A DNA stretch of 64,000 bases from UBA4427 sp046351135 (GTDB lineage: Bacteria; Myxococcota_A; UBA9160; UBA4427): NCBI GenBank assembly GCA_046351135.1, contig JAXLZA010000013.1:62001-126000 (forward strand), written 5' to 3'. Positions within the stretch are counted from its first letter, which is position 1. Every line of letters starts with the position of its first letter. This document shows, piece by piece, positions 60,137-64,000 of this stretch. The notes below the pieces were generated by a model. The model was not told where the DNA came from. It worked only from the letters and a program-made list of their open reading frames with translations, and made no database searches. The position numbers were made by a program, and so were the translations under genes.

Positions 60137-61876
60137 CTATTCGGCCAGGGCGATGATGCTGGCGCAGCGATCGAGGCGGGAGACGGTGCCCGTCTTGATC
60201 CGCTTGCAGCGGGCCTCGAGGTCGACCATGCGCCGGTCGATCCAGGACGCCGCGAGATCGAAGCGCCGCGGATCGGCCTTCGCCTGCTTCAGCAGCTCGC
60301 CCGCGGCGAGCACGCTCGCCACGACGTCCGCCAGCGCCTGGGCCGACATCATCGCGTACTTGAAGTCGGTCATCAGGGCGCCGGCCGCACCGAGGATCTC
60401 CTGCATGCCGGCCAGCACCTTGTCGGCGAGGGCCTTCATGCGCGGCTCCTGGTAGGACTTCAGCTCCTCCTCGAGGACCTCGAAGACGACGCCGAGGGCG
60501 CCCTTGCCGATCTCCTTCAGCGCGAAGGAGACCTGGATCTCCGAGGTGCCCTCGTAGATCGTGGTGATGATCGCGTCGTGGTGGAGCTTGCCGACCTCGG
60601 ACTCGGCCATGAAGCCGACACCGCCGTGGATCTGGATCGCGTCGCGGCTGATGGAGTCGGCGGCCTCGGTGCCCATGTACTTGGCGAGCGGGGTCAGCAG
60701 GCGGATGCGCGTGTCGTTGCGTTCGTGGAGGGCCTGGAGCTCCGCCTGGTGGGCCTCCGAGATCTCCTTCGAGCCGGCTTCGACCCGGGCCATCAGCGCC
60801 TCGATCGCGCGGTTCTGGTCCGCCAGCGCGCAGGCGCGGTAGAGCAGCGCGCGGCTGCCCTCGAGCTCGAGCGTCATGCGCGCGAGCCGGTCCTGCATCA
60901 GCGGCTGGTCCGCGATCGGGACGCCGAACTGGACGCGGGTCCGCGCATAACGGATCGCGGTGTCGAGGGCGGCCTCGCCGATGCCGACGCCCTGGGCGGC
61001 GACGCCGAGGCGCGCGTTGTTCATCAGCGAGAGCATCGCGTTGAAGCCCTGGCCCCGGACGCCGACGAGCCAGCCCTCGGCGTGCTCGAACTGGACGGCC
61101 GCGGTCGGGGAGCCGTGGATGCCGAGCTTCTCCTCGAGGCGGGTCACGGTGACGCCGTTCGGCTTGCCGTCGGCGGCGGTCCGCGGGACGAGGTAGAGCG
61201 AGAGGCCCTTCGTCGTGCCCTTCGACTGATCGAAGGTCTCGGCGTCGCGGGCGAGCACGAGATGGATCTCGCAGCCGCCGTTCGTGATGAAGATCTTGTT
61301 GCCGTCGATGAAGGTCCGGCCGTTCGTCGTCGTCGCGCGCGTCTGGATCGCGCCGAGATCCGAGCCCGCCTGGGGCTCGGTCAGATCCATCGCGCCCATC
61401 ACCTCGCCGGAGGCGAAGCGCGGCAGGTACTGCTGCTTCAGCTCCGCCGAGCCATAGCGCTGGATGTCCTCGGCGACGCCGGCCTGGAGCCCCAGGATCG
61501 TCATGAGGCCCGCGTCGGCGCGGGAGACCATCTGCAGGATCACGTTCGCGACGAAGGCCGGCAGGCCGAAGCCGCCGTACTGCTCCTCCACGCCGAAGCT
61601 GACGAGGCCCGCGGCGCGCAGCTTGTCGAGGGTCTCGGCGATGTGGGGCGGGTAGACGACCTGGCCGTTCACGAGGCGCGCCGACTGCGCCCAGCCCGCG
61701 CGCAGCTTCGGCTCCTGCTCCTCGCAGATCTGCGCCGCCGTCTCGAGCACCTCGCGCAGCGCCGCGCGATCGACGTCGACGTCGGAGGCTTCCCCCCGGC
61801 GCCAGTTGAAGTAGCTGTCCCAGTCGATCAGCTCGTCGAGATAGAGAAGGACGACGTCGGAGAGATAGGAACGCAT
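60137..61876 (-). CDS. Acyl-CoA dehydrogenase with C-terminal extension
   Basis: A 579-residue acyl-CoA dehydrogenase. The FAD-binding MDLTEPQAGSDLGAI phrase is near residue 150, the ITNGG strand near 185 and the catalytic Glu in IYEGTSEIQ near residue 440. It is longer than usual (about 380-400) because of a helical insertion at about 355-385 and a C-terminal extension of about 110 residues, as in FadE5-like enzymes that handle long or bulky CoA esters. It introduces a 2,3-double bond. ATG 61876 has no clear RBS. The gene converges with the methyltransferase, 12 bases apart. Confidence 0.9.
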   Translation of the reverse strand: MRSYLSDVVLLYLDELIDWDSYFNWRRGEASDVDVDRAALREVLETAAQICEEQEPKLRAGWAQSARLVNGQVVYPPHIAETLDKLRAAGLVSFGVEEQYGGFGLPAFVANVILQMVSRADAGLMTILGLQAGVAEDIQRYGSAELKQQYLPRFASGEVMGAMDLTEPQAGSDLGAIQTRATTTNGRTFIDGNKIFITNGGCEIHLVLARDAETFDQSKGTTKGLSLYLVPRTAADGKPNGVTVTRLEEKLGIHGSPTAAVQFEHAEGWLVGVRGQGFNAMLSLMNNARLGVAAQGVGIGEAALDTAIRYARTRVQFGVPIADQPLMQDRLARMTLELEGSRALLYRACALADQNRAIEALMARVEAGSKEISEAHQAELQALHERNDTRIRLLTPLAKYMGTEAADSISRDAIQIHGGVGFMAESEVGKLHHDAIITTIYEGTSEIQVSFALKEIGKGALGVVFEVLEEELKSYQEPRMKALADKVLAGMQEILGAAGALMTDFKYAMMSAQALADVVASVLAAGELLKQAKADPRRFDLAASWIDRRMVDLEARCKRIKTGTVSRLDRCASIIALAE

Positions 61877-62026
61877 GCGGTGCTCCCGCGCGGTGGCGCA
61901 GTCGCCCGGACTCGTCCTGGCGGCCCGATGGAAGGGGCTCGCCCGGGTCCGGGGCAGGGGGTCGTACGGGTCCGGTCGGACCGGTCCCTCATTTGCCGAC
62001 CTGGATCGACCGGCCCCGACGTTGGA

Positions 62027-62044
62027 TGTAGAAAAAACACTACA
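62027..62044. promoter_or_regulatory. AT-rich dyad upstream of the acyl-CoA dehydrogenase
   Basis: TGTAG-AAAAAACA-CTACA is an inverted repeat with five-base arms, overlapping the stop codon of the ExeA-like gene and lying 150 bases before the dehydrogenase start. It stands out by its A-run in GC-rich DNA. It could be an operator or a transcript-end element; no U-run follows the stem for the upstream gene. Confidence 0.35.
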
Positions 62045-63605
62045 AGTCGGAATCGTCGATCCGGGCCGGTGCGACGAGGTCCGGCGGTCGGAAGTCCGGA
62101 TCCTCGGACACCGCCCCCTCGTCTTCGGTCACCGTCCGGGCCGGCGCCGGCGCACCCGTGCGATCGAGCTCGCCCGCCGGCACCAGCGCCGGCGGGCCGC
62201 CGGCCATCGCCTCGCCCGTGCGGTTGGGCGCGGGCCTCGGCGTTGCGCTCGGGCTGCCGCTCGGATTCGAGGAGCGGGTCGGGGCCGGGCCGATCGCGGC
62301 GGGCACGGGGCCCCGGACGCGGCCGAGGACGGGCTGGGTCGACCCGGCCGCCGACTCGGGGTCGTCGATCGGAATGCCCAGCCGGGGATCGAGGCGAGGA
62401 TCGGGTCGGGCCTCGGGCCGCAGCTCTCGGGCCAGGGCCGGATCCATCTCGTCGCTCGCCGGGCCCCCGGCGTCGGGCGTGTTCCCGCGATCGCCGAGGA
62501 GCAGCGCGAGCAGGAGACCGCCGAGCAGCACCGCGCCCGACGCCAGCGCGAAGGGCCGCAGCGATCGGCGCACGAAGCCGCCCCGGATCGCGCGCAGCTC
62601 CGCCTCGGTCGGTGGGGCCGAGAGCCAGGCCTCGAGCTCCGGATCGGCGACGGTCTCGTCGTCGGGGCCGATCGGGGGCACCGCCGCCAGCGCCGGTCGG
62701 GCCACGGGCGCGGCCACGGCGTGCTCGAGCAGGAGCTCGCTCGCCGTCGTCTCCCGCGGATGGTGGTCCGCGTCGTCCCACGCAGGCTCGGCGTCGTCGG
62801 CGACGAGGGCGGCTAGCGCCCGCGGCGTCTGCTGGCGGGAGCGGACGAAGGGCTCGTCGATCGAGCGCAGCCGCCGCGCAGCGGCGTCGGCGAGCAGCTG
62901 CTCGCACAGGCGCGAGACCTGGCCGGGAATGCCGGCCGTCTCGGCGTGGATCGCGAGCGCCGCCCGCGGTGTGAAGATCGGTGCGCCCCGGTAGCCGGCC
63001 CGCCGGAGCCGGCGCTCGATGTAGTCGGCGACCGAGTCGGGGGCGAGGGGCTCGAAGCGAAGCAGCGCGGCCTCGCTGCGCTCGAGCCAGGCGAGGGCAG
63101 GGGGCTTCGCCGCGGGCTCGTCGTCGGGTGTCCGGACGAAGAGGATCACGGTGACGACCGCGGATCCGTCCTCGTCGCGGATGTCCTGCAGGACGTCGAG
63201 ATGGCCGAGCAGCGCCTCGGGCGCGTCCTCGGCGCGGTCGATCACGAGGACCAGCCGATGGCTGCGCGCCGCCGCGAGCAGGCTCGCCCGGGAGAGCCGC
63301 GCGCCCTCGAGCTGCCAATCGCGGACCAGCCCGACCCGCACCGCGGGCCAGACCTGGTCCGCCGGATCGAGCACCGTCGCGACCCGGGTATTGCCGGCGA
63401 AGAGCCGGGGGAGCGCCGTCGCGAGGCTCGACTTCCCGATCCCCGGGACCCCACAGACCCCGATCCGGGCCTTCCCGTCGCGGAGTGCCGCCTGGACCCG
63501 CGCGACGAGCTTGCGCAACGCGCGCGTGCCGATCACGCCGGCCGCCTGCGGCTCGTCCGCAAAGGGCGCGCGTTCGAGGCCGAAGTGTTCGAGGAGGTCG
63601 GTCAT
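62040..63605 (-). CDS. ExeA/GspA-like AAA ATPase membrane protein
   Basis: A 521-residue protein. A cytoplasmic ATPase occupies about residues 1-275, with Walker A as GVPGIGKSSL near residue 52 and Walker B as LVLVIDRAED near residue 120. A transmembrane helix lies near residue 350 (ASGAVLLGGLLLALLLG), and the remaining 150 residues are Pro/Asp/Arg-rich and probably periplasmic. ExeA and GspA help place the type II secretin through the cell wall; a general secretion or pilus-assembly role is likely, but no secretin gene is nearby. ATG 63605 is preferred over a TTG at 63617, though neither has a strong Shine-Dalgarno sequence. Confidence 0.82.
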   Translation of the reverse strand: MTDLLEHFGLERAPFADEPQAAGVIGTRALRKLVARVQAALRDGKARIGVCGVPGIGKSSLATALPRLFAGNTRVATVLDPADQVWPAVRVGLVRDWQLEGARLSRASLLAAARSHRLVLVIDRAEDAPEALLGHLDVLQDIRDEDGSAVVTVILFVRTPDDEPAAKPPALAWLERSEAALLRFEPLAPDSVADYIERRLRRAGYRGAPIFTPRAALAIHAETAGIPGQVSRLCEQLLADAAARRLRSIDEPFVRSRQQTPRALAALVADDAEPAWDDADHHPRETTASELLLEHAVAAPVARPALAAVPPIGPDDETVADPELEAWLSAPPTEAELRAIRGGFVRRSLRPFALASGAVLLGGLLLALLLGDRGNTPDAGGPASDEMDPALARELRPEARPDPRLDPRLGIPIDDPESAAGSTQPVLGRVRGPVPAAIGPAPTRSSNPSGSPSATPRPAPNRTGEAMAGGPPALVPAGELDRTGAPAPARTVTEDEGAVSEDPDFRPPDLVAPARIDDSDL

Positions 63606-63776
63606 TCGGGATGGCAACCGGCTGCAGGGATCGATCGACGGCTTCGGGACCGGAGTGATGCGAGGGGCTCCGGGGGCAAATCGGTCGCATCGACGGGTGC
63701 CTTGAGGACTGCGCGAGCGCGCCGTGCGAGCCGGTCATGGCCGGCGATCCGGTGGTGGTCGGGGCGGGTCGTGGCT

Positions 63777-63806
63777 TTGCCGGCGTCGTGCGGGCTCGCT
63801 TAGTAT
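63777..63806 (+). promoter_or_regulatory. Candidate sigma-70 promoter for the FHA gene
   Basis: TTGCCG and TAGTAT are separated by 18 bases. The -10-like hexamer is in a short AT-rich patch. The transcript would start near 63813 and carry a leader of about 95 bases that contains a stable hairpin. Confidence 0.5.
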
Positions 63807-63817
63807 TGGCAGGCCGC

Positions 63818-63854
63818 GATCCGCCGCGCACTGCGCGTGGCCTGCGCGCGGATC
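63818..63854 (+). promoter_or_regulatory. Leader hairpin upstream of the FHA gene
   Basis: GATCCG-c-CGCGCA pairs with TGCGCG-CGGATC: a 12-base-pair stem with one bulged C and a 12-base loop. It begins immediately after the predicted transcription start and ends 54 bases before the start codon, so it could be a stability or attenuation element. Confidence 0.4.
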
Positions 63855-63908
63855 GGGATTCGGGGCGGCCCGCGAAGGCGGTGCGCGGTCCGGTGAGGGG
63901 CGAGCTCG

Positions 63909-64000
63909 GTGTCGATCGAAGCCAGATTGACCGTCGTCGGCGGTCTGCCCGGTCAGGACGGCGAGGTCTTCGAGCTCGCGATCGGCACGACGCGCCTGGG
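63909..64000 (+). CDS. N-terminal fragment of an FHA-domain-like protein (partial)
   Basis: Thirty codons are visible before the window ends. The GTG start follows GAGGGGCGAGCTCG. The residues read as beta strands with a glycine-rich turn and FELAIGTTRLG at the end, which matches the opening strands of forkhead-associated (phosphothreonine-binding) domains. The rest lies to the right of the window. It is divergent from the ExeA-like ATPase, a known type of neighbour in secretion loci. Confidence 0.55.
   Translation, partial: MSIEARLTVVGGLPGQDGEVFELAIGTTRL

Larger units (their letters stand above)
63606..63908. other. Intergenic region with promoter and leader hairpin
   Basis: About 300 bases without a gene between the divergent ExeA-like and FHA-domain genes. 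On the plus strand it carries a sigma-70-type promoter (63777-63806) and a strong stem-loop (63818-63854) before the FHA start. Nothing else was recognised. Confidence 0.5.

Noticed and set aside
62027..62044. Intrinsic terminator for the ExeA-like gene
   Set aside because: The five-base stem is too weak, and the A/T run lies in the loop rather than after the stem.

Overview
A GC-rich, densely packed bacterial chromosome segment. It reads as Gram-negative because it carries PqiA/PqiB/PqiC-type envelope lipid-transfer genes, several lipobox lipoproteins, a PEP-CTERM surface protein, an outer-membrane beta-barrel with TPRs, a periplasmic L,D-transpeptidase domain and an ExeA-like ATPase. The mix of cytochromes P450, F420/LLM-type oxidoreductase, stand-alone sulfotransferases, DUF1214 and DUF3604 proteins, thiolase/DUF35 pairs and acyl-CoA enzymes resembles uncultured deltaproteobacterial-type lineages (Myxococcota or Binatota-like). 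That placement is inferred from gene content only. I saw no rRNA, tRNA, CRISPR, transposase or phage gene, so this looks like ordinary chromosome rich in catabolic genes.

Layout. 0-9 kb: the end of a multiheme c-type cytochrome, an NDH-2-like flavoprotein, VOC and cupin proteins, a D-aminoacylase-type amidohydrolase, a DUF1214 protein, an isochorismatase-fold protein that lacks its catalytic residues, a VTT-domain membrane protein and a sulfotransferase. 8.9-18.8 kb: a co-directional catabolic-looking cluster (DUF1214 protein, two SDRs, a FAD_binding_2 dehydrogenase, a PEP-utilising swivelling-domain protein without its ATP-grasp half, a CrtC/lipocalin-like unknown, two P450s) with ATGA overlaps. 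18.9-24 kb: a TPR lipoprotein, an HDOD protein, a GGDEF diguanylate cyclase and an SH3b lipoprotein. 24-29 kb: EthD protein, zinc alcohol dehydrogenase, DUF3604 protein and a second sulfotransferase. 29-39.4 kb: lipid and envelope genes (plsB, CoA-transferase, PlsC-like acyltransferase, pqiA-pqiA-pqiB-pqiC, L,D-transpeptidase). 39.7-43.2 kb: PEP-CTERM protein, TPR/beta-barrel protein and FecR protein. 43.4-48.5 kb: LOG protein and a P450-thiolase-DUF35-LLM operon. 48.5-56.4 kb: Ni/Co-type permease, carotenoid oxygenase, acyl-CoA ligase, APH-like kinase, GNAT, secreted protein, exonuclease III and MsrA. 56.5-64 kb: SDR, PAS/HATPase-like protein divergent from a TetR regulator across two palindromes, SpoU methyltransferase, acyl-CoA dehydrogenase, ExeA-like ATPase and the start of an FHA gene.

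Functionally, many genes fit oxidation and CoA-dependent breakdown of a hydrophobic (steroid-, terpenoid- or lipid-like) substrate: P450 hydroxylation, SDR/FAD dehydrogenation, CoA ligation, acyl-CoA dehydrogenation, thiolysis. The substrate cannot be read from sequence. Two genes (10333 and 15151) have no stop codon in their own frame, and a third (about 43.4 kb) appears to change frame near its N-terminus. All three are explained by one missing base each, so either the assembly has single-base deletions or these loci are genuinely odd.
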